A stretch of DNA of 64,000 nucleotides, taken from contig NZ_JAAOIV010000002.1 of NCBI RefSeq assembly GCF_011440275.1, positions 372,001 to 436,000 on the forward strand, read 5' to 3'. This DNA is from Metallococcus carri. GTDB taxonomy: Bacteria; Actinomycetota; Actinomycetes; Actinomycetales; Dermatophilaceae. The translations under genes and the position numbers were made by a program. This document shows positions 8,676 through 18,128 of this stretch, piece by piece; the first letter of the stretch is position 1, and every line of letters begins with the position of its first letter. The notes below the pieces were generated by a model. The model made no database searches and was not told where the DNA came from. It saw only the letters and a list, made by a program, of their open reading frames with translations.

Positions 8676-10199
8676 TCAGGCGGCCGACCGCGCGCGGTGG
8701 TCACCTCCCATCCGTCCCGGCGTGAGGTCCCAAGCGACCCCCGTCGCCGTGACCGTGGCGGTGTAACCGTCCCGGTGCACGATCGTGTGATGGCGCCGAC
8801 ACAGCAGGGCCGCATTGGCCAACGCCGTGTGCCCGCCGGCCCACCACGGCGTGACGTGGTGAGCTTCGCACCAGCTGGGTGGCCGATCACAGCCGGGGAA
8901 GGTGCAGTGCTGGTCGCGATGGATGATCGCGCGCCGCAACCCCCGGTCGAACAGGCGCTTCGTGCGGCCGACATCCAACGGCTCACCCTCGGTGCCCAGC
9001 ACCATCGGAATCAGGTCGGCATCACAGGCCAATTGGCGCACCGTGGTGGGATCCAGGCTCGCTCCCGATTCGGTGCGACCGCAGCCCGCCAACGCGCCGG
9101 TGAGTGCGTCGTGCCCGATGGTGACGACGAGCCGGGCCGTGCCACAACTCGTCATGCCGTCCAGCCCACCTCCGTCATCGATCCGGCGCGCACCCGCTGC
9201 CGCCAACGCCATCAACGCATCCGCTCGCCGCTTGCCCGGCGACCGGGGGTCGGGCTGGTCGATGTCCGGTGCGCCGTCACCGGCTCCGGCACCCCGGCCC
9301 GACCGATCGGCACCACAGTGCGCCGCCGAGCCGGCCGAACCCCGATCCACACCGCCGTGCGCCGCCGAGCCAGCCGAGCTCCCATCCGCACCACCGCCCG
9401 GCACCGGCGCTGACATCGCGTCGATCGCGTGCCGCAGTTCGGCGGCATGACCGGCTGACAGCTCGGCCAGCAGTTGCACCATCCCGTTCGGCAAGTCGGT
9501 CCAGGTCACCCGCTCCGCGGCCTGCTGGTCGTCCTCGAGCTTGTCCAGGTCTTCGGTCCGGCCGAAGGTCGCGACCAGCCGACGAGTCAGCTCCCGGATG
9601 CCACGCGTCCCGGAGCCTGGCGGCAATTGCAGGAAATAGCCGAATACCTGTTCGCGGGTGGCCCCCGGCAGCACCGCGACGACTGCGTCGACCTGCTCGA
9701 TGGCGGTCCGCGCAGCGGCGCCACTGATCCGGCCGTCCTGGAGCGCGTCGGCGATCACGGCGTTCTCGGCCGACCGAGTTTCAGCGGCCAGGAACGCGAT
9801 CCGGCGCGCGTCAGCCGGCTCCAGCCCGGGCACGGGAGGTTGGTCACTGGCCGCCGCATCGATGTCGCCGGCCGGACCGGTCAGACCCATCAGCCACTGG
9901 GCCGCACCAGCACTGGTCGATCGGGCGATCAGCCCACGCTCCATCGCCTCCCGGCTCAACGCCACAGCGGCCTGCTCGGCCAGCTGCATCAGGGCCACCA
10001 CGTGCCTGCTCGCAGCGATCAGGTCGGCGTCGCCGAGCTGGAATACCGCAGCACCCACCGTCGGCACAGCGGCAACCGCCTCTCGCACCGCAGCGACGGC
10101 AACCGGTCCGGCCCCTGGCGAGACCCGCCCCGGCGGTGCCCCCGACTGGTGACCCTGACCCTCGGCCGGGCGGGTCCGGCATACCTCATCGTCGTCCAT
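8676..10199 (-). CDS. DUF222 / HNH endonuclease-domain protein (13E12 type)
   Basis: This 507-residue protein has an N-terminal DUF222 helical region and a C-terminal HNH nuclease motif at about residues 436-473 (CTFPGCDRPPSWCEAHH, then NAALLCRRHH). It is the architecture of the multicopy 13E12-type family of actinobacteria, whose biological role is unresolved. A Ser/Ala/Gly-rich linker around residues 270-310 contains a duplicated GSAAH-type segment encoded by about 39-bp direct repeats. ATG 10199 was chosen over the frame opening at 10238 because GAGGGGG sits 5 bp upstream of it. It lies alone between the rib operon leader and a monooxygenase-fold gene. Families like this often spread laterally, but no ends of a mobile element were seen. 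Confidence 0.85.
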   Translation of the reverse strand: MDDDEVCRTRPAEGQGHQSGAPPGRVSPGAGPVAVAAVREAVAAVPTVGAAVFQLGDADLIAASRHVVALMQLAEQAAVALSREAMERGLIARSTSAGAAQWLMGLTGPAGDIDAAASDQPPVPGLEPADARRIAFLAAETRSAENAVIADALQDGRISGAAARTAIEQVDAVVAVLPGATREQVFGYFLQLPPGSGTRGIRELTRRLVATFGRTEDLDKLEDDQQAAERVTWTDLPNGMVQLLAELSAGHAAELRHAIDAMSAPVPGGGADGSSAGSAAHGGVDRGSAGSAAHCGADRSGRGAGAGDGAPDIDQPDPRSPGKRRADALMALAAAGARRIDDGGGLDGMTSCGTARLVVTIGHDALTGALAGCGRTESGASLDPTTVRQLACDADLIPMVLGTEGEPLDVGRTKRLFDRGLRRAIIHRDQHCTFPGCDRPPSWCEAHHVTPWWAGGHTALANAALLCRRHHTIVHRDGYTATVTATGVAWDLTPGRMGGDHRARSAA

Positions 10200-10316
10200 G
10201 ACGACCCCCTCAGTTGAGCTAAAAGCGTTGTCCCTCAACGCCTTCCACGGTCGAGACCTCCCGTCTCGAACCCTGTGCTCACACCCTAGACCCGAGGTCT
10301 GACAGCCTCTCCGACC

Positions 10317-10661
10317 TCACTTGCGATACTCGCGCTCGACCGTCGCGATGCGCACGGTGTAGTCGCGATACCAGACCCGGCGGCCGGTGGCCTGCACCCG
10401 CTCGTGCTCCGCAATACCCTTCCACGCCCGCGCGTCCTGCGCCGTGCGCCAGTAGCTCACCGTGATGCCGAAACCGGTCGCCGGGTCGCGCGCCGATTCG
10501 ATCCCGAGATAACCGGGCTGCTGCGCCGCCAGCCGTTCCATCTGCTCTGCGGCCGCTGCGTAGCCGTGGTCTCCATCGGTGCGCAGGGAGCTGAAAATCA
10601 CTGCGGTGTATGGCGGTTCGCACTCCACCCCCAGCGTCCGCCCGGTCTCCTGCTCGCTCAT
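10317..10661 (-). CDS. Antibiotic biosynthesis monooxygenase-fold (ABM) protein
   Basis: This 114-residue dimeric alpha/beta-barrel-like protein opens MSEQETGRTLGVECEPPY. The stretch PGYLGIESARDPATGFGITV followed by SYW is the hallmark of the ABM/YqjZ-like family. Members range from haem-degrading to quinol monooxygenases and many have no known activity. The frame opens 75 bp upstream, but that part lies within a dispersed repeat and is not family-like, so ATG 10661 was chosen. It is divergent from the DUF2630 gene; the gap between them is filled with GCATGC-containing repeats. Confidence 0.8.
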   Translation of the reverse strand: MSEQETGRTLGVECEPPYTAVIFSSLRTDGDHGYAAAAEQMERLAAQQPGYLGIESARDPATGFGITVSYWRTAQDARAWKGIAEHERVQATGRRVWYRDYTVRIATVEREYRK

Positions 10662-10719
10662 GACCCCAAGCCCACCACGACGACGCCGGATCCGCGAGCC
10701 CACCCGCAGGCGCCCACGC

Positions 10720-10812
10720 CACTCACATGCCGTCACCTCACCCGCAGACGCTGATCACGGCATGCGAGTGCGCGCAACGCATGCGAGTGGCCGGACGGTC
10801 TGCAAGTAGCGC
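10720..10812. repeat. GCATGC dispersed repeat family (locus 1)
   Basis: Between two divergent genes there are copies of a short palindrome-forming unit: CACTCACATGCC, then GCATGCGAGTG twice (about 10760 and 10779), the last followed by GCCGGAC. The same units, in the same order and ending in the same GTGGCCGGAC and GCGCCCGGC segments, occur at 60038-60154. Arms in opposite orientation could form a hairpin with a TGATCA-like centre. The repeat occupies the place where both divergent promoters should be. Confidence 0.75.
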
Positions 10813-10836
10813 CCGGCAGACATGCCAAGATCGGGC

Positions 10837-11091
10837 ATGGCCACTTTTGACGACGCCCAGATTCACCAGCAGATCGACGCCCTCGTGCAGGAGGAGCGCA
10901 CGCTGCGCGAGAAGCTCGGTCGCGGCGAGATCACCGCCGCCGAGGAGCGGCAGCGCTTGCAGGCGGCCGAGACCACCCTCGACCGGCTGTGGGACCTGCT
11001 GCGCCGCCGCGACGCCCGCCGCGAGTTCGGCGAGAACCCCGATGACGCGACCGAGCAGTCGGCCACGGTCGTCGAGGGCTACCAGCAGTAG
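10837..11091 (+). CDS. DUF2630 family small protein
   Basis: This 84-residue acidic helical protein (MATFDDAQIHQQIDALVQEE) ends with DPDD-like and VVEGYQQ segments typical of the actinobacterial DUF2630 family, for which no function is known. Heptad-like spacing of Leu/Ile in the first 60 residues suggests a coiled coil. A start 15 bp upstream (ATG 10822) is possible; ATG 10837 fits the family length better. It ends 3 bp before the convergent P-loop gene. Confidence 0.8.
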   Translation: MATFDDAQIHQQIDALVQEERTLREKLGRGEITAAEERQRLQAAETTLDRLWDLLRRRDARREFGENPDDATEQSATVVEGYQQ

Positions 11092-11094
11092 CCC

Positions 11095-11538
11095 TCAACC
11101 GAGCAGCAGCGCCTCAGCCGCGTCGATCAACTCGGGCAGCGGCCGAGTCGCGTCCAGCTCGACGGTCGCCGACCGGCGGATGAGCGGCTCGACCGTCTCG
11201 ACATACTCGGCGATTTCGGCCTGCTGCTCCGTGGTGCGACCGTAGGGATTGTTGGTGCGTGACCGCACCCGCGCGAGCAGCACGTCGAGCGGCGCGTAGA
11301 GATAGACGACCTGCTCGAACCGGTCGTAGAAGCGACCCTGGTTCTGCGCCGTCCCGCTGACCGCGATCGTCGGGTGCGTCTCGAGCAGCTGCGCCATCCG
11401 TGCTTCGTCCCAGAGCGCGCCCGGCAGCTCCCAGCCGTCGTAGTCGGTGTCGACGATCGGATGGCCCCGCCGACCGAGACCCTCGAGCACCGAGGTTTTG
11501 CCCGCTCCGGACATGCCGGTCAGCAGGATCCGGGCCAT
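11095..11538 (-). CDS. AAA-type P-loop small-molecule kinase
   Basis: This 147-residue protein has a Walker A motif GMSGAGKTS at residues 8-16 and a VDTDYDGWELP acceptor-like loop, resembling shikimate/gluconate kinase-type NMP kinases. A VYLYAPLDVLLARVRSR segment resembles the lid with Arg residues contacting ATP phosphates. Substrate unknown. The start overlaps the rpe stop as TGATG, so it is the last gene of the def-fmt-rsmB-rpe transcription unit and is probably translated by coupling. Confidence 0.75.
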   Translation of the reverse strand: MARILLTGMSGAGKTSVLEGLGRRGHPIVDTDYDGWELPGALWDEARMAQLLETHPTIAVSGTAQNQGRFYDRFEQVVYLYAPLDVLLARVRSRTNNPYGRTTEQQAEIAEYVETVEPLIRRSATVELDATRPLPELIDAAEALLLG

Positions 11539-12194
11539 CAGTGCGTATGCCGGAGCGCGAGTCGGCGCAGCTCATCCACGGCCGCGGCGGCATCGTCGGC
11601 GCCGTAGACGGCCGAGCCCGCCACGAAGACATCCGCACCCGCCTCGGCACACTGCTCGATGGTCTTGGCTGACACGCCCCCGTCGACCTGGATCCACACC
11701 TCGCCGCCGAATCGCTCGACGGCAGAACGCACTTCGCGCACCTTGGGCATCTGATCGGCCATGAAACTCTGGCCACCGAAACCCGGCTCGACGGTCATCA
11801 CCAGGATCATGTCGAGCTCGGGCAGCAGGTCGGCATACGGCCCGAATGGCGTGCCCGGCTTGAGTGCCATTGACGCGCGCGCACCGGCCGCGCGCAGGTT
11901 GCGCGCGAGCCGCACCGGATCCTTGGCGGCCTCCACGTGGAAGGTCACGCTCCCCGCCCCCGCCTCGGCGTATGCCGGGGCCCACCGGTCGGGATCGTCG
12001 ATCATCAGGTGACAGTCGAGCGGGATCGGGCTGACCGCCAGCAACGACTCCACGACGGGCAACCCGATCGTCAGGTTGGGGACGAAGTGGTTGTCCATGA
12101 CGTCGATGTGGGCCCAGTCGGCGTTGGCGATCCGCTGCAGTTCGTCGCCCAGGCGGGCGAAGTCGGCATTCAGGATGCTGGGGGCGATCTGCAT
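11538..12194 (-). CDS. rpe: Ribulose-phosphate 3-epimerase
   Basis: Rpe interconverts ribulose 5-phosphate and xylulose 5-phosphate in the pentose phosphate pathway. The 218-residue TIM barrel shows [13 protein letters not shown], the metal and catalytic sites [10 protein letters not shown] and CHLMIDDP, the EPGFGGQSF loop and VDGGV. The start is ATG 12194 (MQIAPSIL), overlapping the rsmB stop as TGATG. The longer frame reads into rsmB and was rejected. It keeps the standard actinobacterial rsmB-rpe order. Confidence 0.95.
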   Translation of the reverse strand: MQIAPSILNADFARLGDELQRIANADWAHIDVMDNHFVPNLTIGLPVVESLLAVSPIPLDCHLMIDDPDRWAPAYAEAGAGSVTFHVEAAKDPVRLARNLRAAGARASMALKPGTPFGPYADLLPELDMILVMTVEPGFGGQSFMADQMPKVREVRSAVERFGGEVWIQVDGGVSAKTIEQCAEAGADVFVAGSAVYGADDAAAAVDELRRLALRHTH

Positions 12195-13798
12195 CAAGAC
12201 TCCGAATCTGGTTGTGCGACAGGCGATTTGCGCAGGAGAGCGAAGAACATGGCGTCGGTGTGGTGGCGGTGTGGCCACAGCTGCACCCACGGCCCGTCGC
12301 CGACGCCCTCGATGGCCGAGCCGTCGGCGGCACGGAAGTAGGGCCGGGCATCCTCGGCCGTCACCTCTGGATGGGCCGTGAGTGCGTCGCGCACGACCTG
12401 GACGGTTTCGGCCAGGTGCGGCGAGCAGGTGGCATAGCCGATGACGCCACCTGGTCGGGTCGCCCGGATCGCCGAGTCGAGCAACTCCCCCTGCAGCACG
12501 GTGAGGTCACCCAGGTCGGCGACGGTCTTGCGCCAGCGGGCCTCCGGCCGGCGGCGCAGCGCTCCGAGCCCGGTGCAAGGCGCATCGACCAGGACCCGGT
12601 CGTAGGTATCCGGCTCCTCCCCACCGAGCTCGCGCCCGTCGCCGGTGCCGATCATCACCTCGGCGCCAGCATCCAGTGCCGCGGCCATGGTGCGACGGAC
12701 GAGTTCGGTGCGCTTGGGGTTGACCTCGTTGGCGAAGAGCACGGCACCCTGCTCATGCGCCAAGGTCGCGAGCAGTGCCGCCTTGCCGCCGGGACCGGCG
12801 CACAGGTCCAGCCACTCCTCGTGGTCACGTCCGGTCCCCGGCACCGCGGCCATCGCCAGCGCGAGCAATTGGGACCCTTCGTCCTGCACCGCCGCCCGGG
12901 TTTCGCGCACCGCGGGCAGCGCGCCGGGGTCGCCCTCCCAGGTGGCGGCGACCGGCGACATCGAGGACGCCACGGCGCCGGCGGCGACGAGTTCGTCGAC
13001 CGTGGCCAGGCCGGGGCGCGCGACGAGCGACACCGCGGCGGGTTCGTTGTCGGCGACCAGCAGATCCTCCAGCTCGGCGGCCTGCTCGCCGAGCGAGGTG
13101 CGCAGGGCCCGCACGATCCATTCCGGGTGCGAATGCTCGATCGCGAGAGCCGCGTCCCCGCTGAGCCCGCCGGTCACCTCGGCGACCCAGTCCTCGCGGG
13201 AACGTTCGCTGATGCGGCGCAGCACCGCGTTGACGAAGCCTGCAGCGCCCGCGCCGTTGACCTCACGGGCCAGCGCGACGGTCTCGGAGGCCGCGGCATG
13301 GGAGGGCACCCGCATGCCGAGCAACTGGTGGGCGCCGAGGCGCATCGTCGACAGCACGGGCGCGTCGATCTGGCTGACCGGCCGGCCCGCCGCGCGCTCG
13401 ATCACCGCGTCATAGAAGCCGCGCATCCGCAACGAGCCATAACACAGCTCGGAGGCGAAGGCGGCGTCACGGCCACCAATTCCGTTGTGGCGCAGCAGTT
13501 TTGGCAGCTCGAGGTTGGCATAGGCGCCGTCGTCGACGGCCCGCAGCACATCCCAGGCGGCGCGCCGGGCCGGGTCGCCCGCCCGGCGGCGCTGGGACGG
13601 CGCGGCTGCGCTGCGGTAACCCTGGTTGCCGCGCCGAGCCTGCGAGCGCTGACGGCCGCGGTCGTCGCGCCGCTCGGTGCGAAACCTCTCCTCCCGCTGC
13701 TCGCGACTCTCGCGCCGATCGTCGTCCCGACGGCCGCCACTGCGGCCACCGCCGCCCCGCCGATCGTCGCGCGAGCCTCCTCGCCTCTCGTCAGCCAC
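12194..13798 (-). CDS. rsmB: 16S rRNA m5C967 methyltransferase RsmB
   Basis: RsmB methylates C967-equivalent of 16S rRNA using SAM. The 534-residue protein has three parts: an Arg/Gly/Asp-rich disordered head (residues 1-75, rich in RRGG and RDD), a NusB-like RNA-binding domain (about 78-215), and a Rossmann methyltransferase. The methyltransferase has [22 protein letters not shown] and the catalytic-cysteine motif GYATCSPH. The GTG start overlaps fmt by 8 bp. Basic disordered heads are common on actinobacterial RsmB and probably help RNA binding, but the one here is long. Confidence 0.93.
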   Translation of the reverse strand: MADERRGGSRDDRRGGGGRSGGRRDDDRRESREQREERFRTERRDDRGRQRSQARRGNQGYRSAAAPSQRRRAGDPARRAAWDVLRAVDDGAYANLELPKLLRHNGIGGRDAAFASELCYGSLRMRGFYDAVIERAAGRPVSQIDAPVLSTMRLGAHQLLGMRVPSHAAASETVALAREVNGAGAAGFVNAVLRRISERSREDWVAEVTGGLSGDAALAIEHSHPEWIVRALRTSLGEQAAELEDLLVADNEPAAVSLVARPGLATVDELVAAGAVASSMSPVAATWEGDPGALPAVRETRAAVQDEGSQLLALAMAAVPGTGRDHEEWLDLCAGPGGKAALLATLAHEQGAVLFANEVNPKRTELVRRTMAAALDAGAEVMIGTGDGRELGGEEPDTYDRVLVDAPCTGLGALRRRPEARWRKTVADLGDLTVLQGELLDSAIRATRPGGVIGYATCSPHLAETVQVVRDALTAHPEVTAEDARPYFRAADGSAIEGVGDGPWVQLWPHRHHTDAMFFALLRKSPVAQPDSES

Positions 13799-14717
13799 CG
13801 AGCCGCTCCTCGTCCTCGATCCGTGCGCCGCGCGCCCAGTCGGCGCCGGTCACCGCCTTGCGGCCGTGCGGCTGCACCTGCAGCAATTCGACCGCCCCGC
13901 TGCCCGCACCGACGACGACCTGTTGCTTGCCGACCCGCAGCTGACCAGCCGCCAAACCGTCATCGGGGGCCGGCCGCGCGGCGAGCACCTTGAGCCGCGC
14001 GCCGCGGAAGGTCGTCCACGCGCCGGGCGCCGGAGTGCAGGCGCGGATCCGCCGGTCCACCGCGAATCCTGGCTCGTGCCAACGGATTTCGGCGTCAGCG
14101 ACCTCGATCTTCGGGGCCATCGACACGCCATCGGCCGGCTGCGGCACCGCCTGCACCGAGCCGTCCTCGAGCCCGTCCAGGGTCGCCACCAGCAGGCCGG
14201 CCCCCGCCGAGGCCAGCCGTCCTAACAACTCCCCCGCGGTGTCCGACGGACCGATCGGCTCGGTCATCGTGCCGAGCACCGGCCCGGTGTCCATGCCCTG
14301 GTCCAGCACGAAGGTCGTCGCCCCGGTGACCTCGTCGCCGTGCAGCAGCGCGTGCTGCACCGGCGCCGCTCCGCGCCAGGCCGGCAGCAGCGAGAAGTGC
14401 AGGTTGATCCAGCCGTGGCGCGGCACCTCGCGAGCGGCGCGCGGCACGAGCGCGCCATACGCCACGACGGGGCACGCGTCCGGGCGCAGGTCGGCCAGCG
14501 CCGCCACGAAGGCCGGCTCGCGCGGGTGCTGCGGCGTCAGCACCGGCACCCCGGCTTCCTCGGCCACGACGCGCACCGGAGAGGGCCGCAGCGACCGGCC
14601 GCGCCCGGCCGGCGCGTCCGGCCGGGTCACCACCCCCACCACCTCGTGCCGTGAACCCAGCAGCGCCCGCAGCGACGGCACCGCCGCCTCCGGGGTTCCG
14701 GCGAAGACCACCCGCAC
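13791..14717 (-). CDS. fmt: Methionyl-tRNA formyltransferase
   Basis: Fmt formylates initiator Met-tRNA with 10-formyl-THF. The 308-residue protein shows the catalytic Asn/His/Asp set in [14 protein letters not shown] and LDQGMDTGP, and a C-terminal OB-fold. The start is GTG 14717 ([15 protein letters not shown]), 2 bp after the def stop; the longer open frame through def is spurious. With def it forms the functional pair that adds and removes the formyl group on nascent proteins. Confidence 0.95.
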   Translation of the reverse strand: MRVVFAGTPEAAVPSLRALLGSRHEVVGVVTRPDAPAGRGRSLRPSPVRVVAEEAGVPVLTPQHPREPAFVAALADLRPDACPVVAYGALVPRAAREVPRHGWINLHFSLLPAWRGAAPVQHALLHGDEVTGATTFVLDQGMDTGPVLGTMTEPIGPSDTAGELLGRLASAGAGLLVATLDGLEDGSVQAVPQPADGVSMAPKIEVADAEIRWHEPGFAVDRRIRACTPAPGAWTTFRGARLKVLAARPAPDDGLAAGQLRVGKQQVVVGAGSGAVELLQVQPHGRKAVTGADWARGARIEDEERLGG

Positions 14718-14719
14718 GG

Positions 14720-15265
14720 CTACCAGGCCCGTCCGTAGGTCGGATGCGGACTCTCGCGCACGATCGGGCCCGGCATACCGGCCCATTCGGCATTGCGGAT
14801 CTGCTTCATCGCCGCACGGCGGGTCGCGGTGTCCAGCCGGTCGACGAAGAGCACGCCGTCGAGATGGTCGGTCTCGTGCTGCACCGCGCGCGCCAGCCGC
14901 CGCGTCCCCTCGAGCACCACCGGCTCGCCGTGTTGGTCGAAGCCGCGCGCCACCACATGCAGCGCCCGCGGCGTCGGCAGGTAGATGCCCGGGATCGACA
15001 GGCAACCCTCGTCGTCAACCTGCTGCTCCTGTGACAACGTCAGGTCGGGGTTGATCAGGTGCCCGAGCTCGCCGTCGACGTAGTAGGTGAACACCCGCAG
15101 CGGCACGCCGATCTGCGGCGCCGCGAGACCGGCACCGGGCGCGTGCATCATCGTGTCGGCGAGGTCCTTGACCAGGGTGCGCAGCTCGGCGTCGAAGTCG
15201 ACGACAGGCTCGGCGACCGTCCGCAGCACGGGGTCGCCGAAGAGTCGAATCGGCTTGACGGACAA
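14720..15265 (-). CDS. def: Peptide deformylase
   Basis: Def removes N-formyl groups from nascent polypeptides. The 181-residue metalloenzyme has all three motifs: [18 protein letters not shown] and QHETDHLDG, with the metal ligands Cys, His and His and the catalytic Glu. Initiation is at a TTG (reading [10 protein letters not shown]). The HAD-family gene upstream ends 5 bp away and fmt follows at 2 bp, so the genes probably form a single transcript. Confidence 0.95.
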   Translation of the reverse strand: MSVKPIRLFGDPVLRTVAEPVVDFDAELRTLVKDLADTMMHAPGAGLAAPQIGVPLRVFTYYVDGELGHLINPDLTLSQEQQVDDEGCLSIPGIYLPTPRALHVVARGFDQHGEPVVLEGTRRLARAVQHETDHLDGVLFVDRLDTATRRAAMKQIRNAEWAGMPGPIVRESPHPTYGRAW

Positions 15266-15270
15266 CGTGA

Positions 15271-15954
15271 TCAGCTCGCCTTGAGCGGCAGCCCGCGGGC
15301 CCGCAACTCCGAGCGCAGCGTGTCCGGATCGGTGAACTGCACCGCGTCCAGTCCGGCCAGCATCGCGCCCTGCACATTGGCGAGCGAGTCGTCGATGAAG
15401 ACGCAGTCCTCCAGCCCGGCGACATGCTGCAGGCGCTCGGCCAGCACCTCGTAGATCTCCGGGTCGGGCTTGACCACGCCCTCCTCACCGGACACCACGA
15501 TGTCGTCGAAGAGCTCCAGGAAGTCGTGCCGCTTGAGCGCTTCGGGGAAGGTCTCCTCCGACCAGTTGGTGAGCGCGAACAGCCGCACGCCCGCGGAGTG
15601 CAGCTCGCGCAGGATCGCCACGGTGCCCTCGATCGGTTCGCGCACCGACTCCCCGAAATTCGTGCGGTATGCCGTGAGCTCCCGCTCGTAGTGCGGATGC
15701 GTATCCGTCGCCTCCGCGATCGCCTCGGCCCACGGCCGGCCGGCGTCCTGCTCGAGGTTGAAACCGTGGAAGTCGAAATCGTCGAGGAAGGCACTGGCCT
15801 GCGCGTCGCCGACCTCCGCCGCGATGGCCCGTTGCGGATCCCAGCGGATCAACACATTGCCGAGGTCGAAGACGACCGCGGCCGGCGGTGAGGGCGCGAA
15901 GCGGGGGTCGTCGAGATCGGCCAGCTCGGCCGCGTCGAGTGCGGGGTCGTCCAT
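15271..15954 (-). CDS. HAD-superfamily hydrolase
   Basis: This 227-residue HAD protein has the four motifs: nucleophile VVFDLGNVLIRWD, LTNWS, the KPDPEIYE lysine and FIDDSLANV. The form resembles haloacid-dehalogenase/YihX-like phosphatases, acting on small phosphorylated metabolites; the real substrate is unknown. It starts at ATG 15954 with an acidic N-terminal leader and sits between priA and def, a place where other actinobacteria have no fixed gene. Confidence 0.85.
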   Translation of the reverse strand: MDDPALDAAELADLDDPRFAPSPPAAVVFDLGNVLIRWDPQRAIAAEVGDAQASAFLDDFDFHGFNLEQDAGRPWAEAIAEATDTHPHYERELTAYRTNFGESVREPIEGTVAILRELHSAGVRLFALTNWSEETFPEALKRHDFLELFDDIVVSGEEGVVKPDPEIYEVLAERLQHVAGLEDCVFIDDSLANVQGAMLAGLDAVQFTDPDTLRSELRARGLPLKAS

Positions 15955-15996
15955 GACCAGTCCAGGCTAGCGGTCGGCACGGCGCCTCAGCGCAAC

Positions 15997-16073
15997 CACC
16001 CGTCCAGGTCAACGCGCACCTCAGAGCGTCGACGCGCACCTCAGAGCGCCGACCCGTCCAGGTCGACGCGCAC
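15997..16073. repeat. Partial tandem duplication of the priA 3' end
   Basis: The last coding bases of priA (ACCCGTCCAGGTCGACGCGC at 16052-16071) recur immediately downstream as ACCCGTCCAGGTCAACGCGC (15998-16017). CGACGCGCACCTCAGAGCG-type blocks between the two carry further copies of the stop-codon region. The pattern fits a local slipped duplication leaving priA intact. Confidence 0.7.
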
Positions 16074-18065
16074 GCTCACCCCGGAGCGATCCCGCTGCAA
16101 CGCACGATGCGCGCGCAGCACCGCGACCGCCCGCGCGGCCTCGATCGCGGCGGCCAGCGGCGCCCGCAACAGCAGCCGCCAGTCGTGGGAACCGGGGATC
16201 GGCGCCGGTCCGACCGCGTCGTGCGTCTTGGCCAGGTCCTCGGCGACAAACTCCAACGCGGCCTTGCCACCCGTCGCGATCGCGGCCCAGGTGGTCGGCG
16301 GGAGCCCGAGCTCGGCCCGCTGCTCGCACTCGCGCTGGGCGAACCAGCCGGGCGCCCATCGCACCAGTGCCTGCACGACCGGCAGCGCGGGGTCGGCGCC
16401 GCACAGCACCACTGGCCCGCCGGGCCGCACCAGCGCCGCCGCAGCCAGCCATTGCCGCAGGGCCTGCTCGCCCGATTGCAGACCGGGACGCTCGGTGAGC
16501 GCCCAGCCGTCGAGCAGGATGGCCGCGGCATACCCGCCGTCGGCGACCGGCTCCGCGCCCGGGGTGGAGATCACCAGCGAGGCCTCGTGCGGCACGGTGT
16601 CCAGCACGATCTGGCCGGCGCCCGAGCGCCGCACCACCTCACCGGGGAAGGCCCGCCCGAGCTCTTCGGCGGTGCGCCGCGCGCCGACGACGGTCGCGCG
16701 CAGCCGGGTGCCCTCGCACTCCGGGCAGCGGTAACCGGTCACCTCCCGGTTGCACCACCCACAGACCAGGGCACCGTCGGCGTCCTCCTGCTGCAGCGGG
16801 CCCTGGCAGGTGGGGCAGCGCGCGGGCTCGCGGCATTCGGCACAGCGCAGCCGCGGGACATAGCCGCGCCGCGGCACCTGCACCAGCACCGGGCCGTCGG
16901 CCGCCAGCCCACGTCGGGCGGCCTCCCACGCGGCCGACGGGATGCGGGCGTTCGCGGCCGGGCCGTGCCGCACCTGCTCGCGCTCATCGCCGGCCACGCT
17001 GACCCGCGGGAGTTCCGTGCGGGCCGGCCGCCCGCCCACCTCGCGCACGACGCCGTCGTCGAGCCATTGCTGCACCGCCACCGATCGCGCGAAACCCCCC
17101 AGGACGTATGCCGCCCGCTCCTGCTCGTGCCGCACCCGCAGCACCTCCCGCACGTGCGGATAGGGCGCCCTGGGCTCAAGATGCAGGGGGTCCCCGTCGT
17201 CCCAGCAGACGACCAGGCCCAGGTCCGCCACCGGTGCGAAGGCGGCGGCGCGGGTGCCGACGACGCACCGCACGTGCCCGCGCAGGACCTTCAGCCAGGC
17301 GGTGTAGCGCGCCTGCGGTCCCTGATCGGCGGTGAGCTTGACGAAGGCATCGCGGCCGACCGCCTCCTCCAGCGCGGCCGCCACCCGCACCACATCGCGG
17401 TGATCCGGCACGACGATCAAGGCGCCCCGGCCGGCCGCGAGCGCCGTCGCCGCCAGCGCGGCCACCGAGGCTGGCCAGGCCGGTTCGCCGGGGGCCGCCA
17501 GCCAGGACGCCGCGGGAGCCTCGCCCGCCGCGATCCGGCGCAGCAGAGCGGGACCCGCGGCATACCTGCTCCAACAGGACGGGTCCGGTGCCGTGACGAC
17601 GGGCGGGTCCACCGAGGCAGCCAGCGCGGCCTCGGCGCGGGCGTGCCGCGGCGGCACGGCGAGGCGCACCACGTCGGCGACATTGCCGGCATACCGCCTC
17701 GCGACCTCGCGGCACAGCGCCAGCAGCGTGGGGGTCAGCACCGGCTCCGGCGACACCACCCGGCGCAGGGGCACCAGCGCGCCGACATGTTCGGCGGTCG
17801 CGGTGCGGTCGACGACATAGCCGGCGAGCTCTTGCCCACCGAAGCGCACCCGCACCCGCGCACCCGGCTGGGCGGCCTCGGCCAGATCGGCCGGCACGGA
17901 GTATTCGAAGGTGCGGTCCAGATGCGCCAGCCCCACCTCGGCGAGCACGACCGCGACCGGCAGCTCACTCGCCGTCGGCCCGGCGGTCGCGGTGGGCCGC
18001 CGCCGGGAGGCGGTCTTGAGCAGCTGCAACTGCTCCGGCGTCCCGGGGTGCGGCTGATCGGTCAC
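16041..18065 (-). CDS. priA: Primosomal protein N' PriA, actinobacterial form without helicase motifs
   Basis: PriA starts replication restart at stalled forks. This 674-residue protein has the N-terminal DNA-binding domain (ELPVAVVLAEVGLAHLD, FEYSVP). It also has the zinc region at about residues 406-452 with paired cysteines (CAEC, CPTC, CGWC, CPEC). The ATPase core is degenerate: no Walker A GxGKT is visible where ALAAGRGALIVVPDH occurs, and the DEAH box reads WDDGDP. Database descriptions of actinobacterial PriA already note the missing helicase motifs, so this is family-typical rather than a pseudogene. It follows metK after a strong hairpin. Confidence 0.9.
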   Translation of the reverse strand: MTDQPHPGTPEQLQLLKTASRRRPTATAGPTASELPVAVVLAEVGLAHLDRTFEYSVPADLAEAAQPGARVRVRFGGQELAGYVVDRTATAEHVGALVPLRRVVSPEPVLTPTLLALCREVARRYAGNVADVVRLAVPPRHARAEAALAASVDPPVVTAPDPSCWSRYAAGPALLRRIAAGEAPAASWLAAPGEPAWPASVAALAATALAAGRGALIVVPDHRDVVRVAAALEEAVGRDAFVKLTADQGPQARYTAWLKVLRGHVRCVVGTRAAAFAPVADLGLVVCWDDGDPLHLEPRAPYPHVREVLRVRHEQERAAYVLGGFARSVAVQQWLDDGVVREVGGRPARTELPRVSVAGDEREQVRHGPAANARIPSAAWEAARRGLAADGPVLVQVPRRGYVPRLRCAECREPARCPTCQGPLQQEDADGALVCGWCNREVTGYRCPECEGTRLRATVVGARRTAEELGRAFPGEVVRRSGAGQIVLDTVPHEASLVISTPGAEPVADGGYAAAILLDGWALTERPGLQSGEQALRQWLAAAALVRPGGPVVLCGADPALPVVQALVRWAPGWFAQRECEQRAELGLPPTTWAAIATGGKAALEFVAEDLAKTHDAVGPAPIPGSHDWRLLLRAPLAAAIEAARAVAVLRAHRALQRDRSGVSVRVDLDGSAL

Positions 18066-18077
18066 GGGTCAGTTATA

Positions 18078-18114
18078 CGACGAGGCGAGGACACCGCGTG
18101 TCCTCGCCTCGTCG
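18078..18114 (-). terminator. Strong hairpin terminator after metK
   Basis: A perfect 17-bp inverted repeat (CGACGAGGCGAGGACAC and its complement) with a 3-base loop lies 14 bp past the metK stop and 12 bp before the priA start. The T-run is poor, as usual in high-GC actinobacteria. It probably ends or weakens the metK transcript ahead of priA. Confidence 0.8.
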
Positions 18115-18128
18115 GTGCTGTGGATGAC

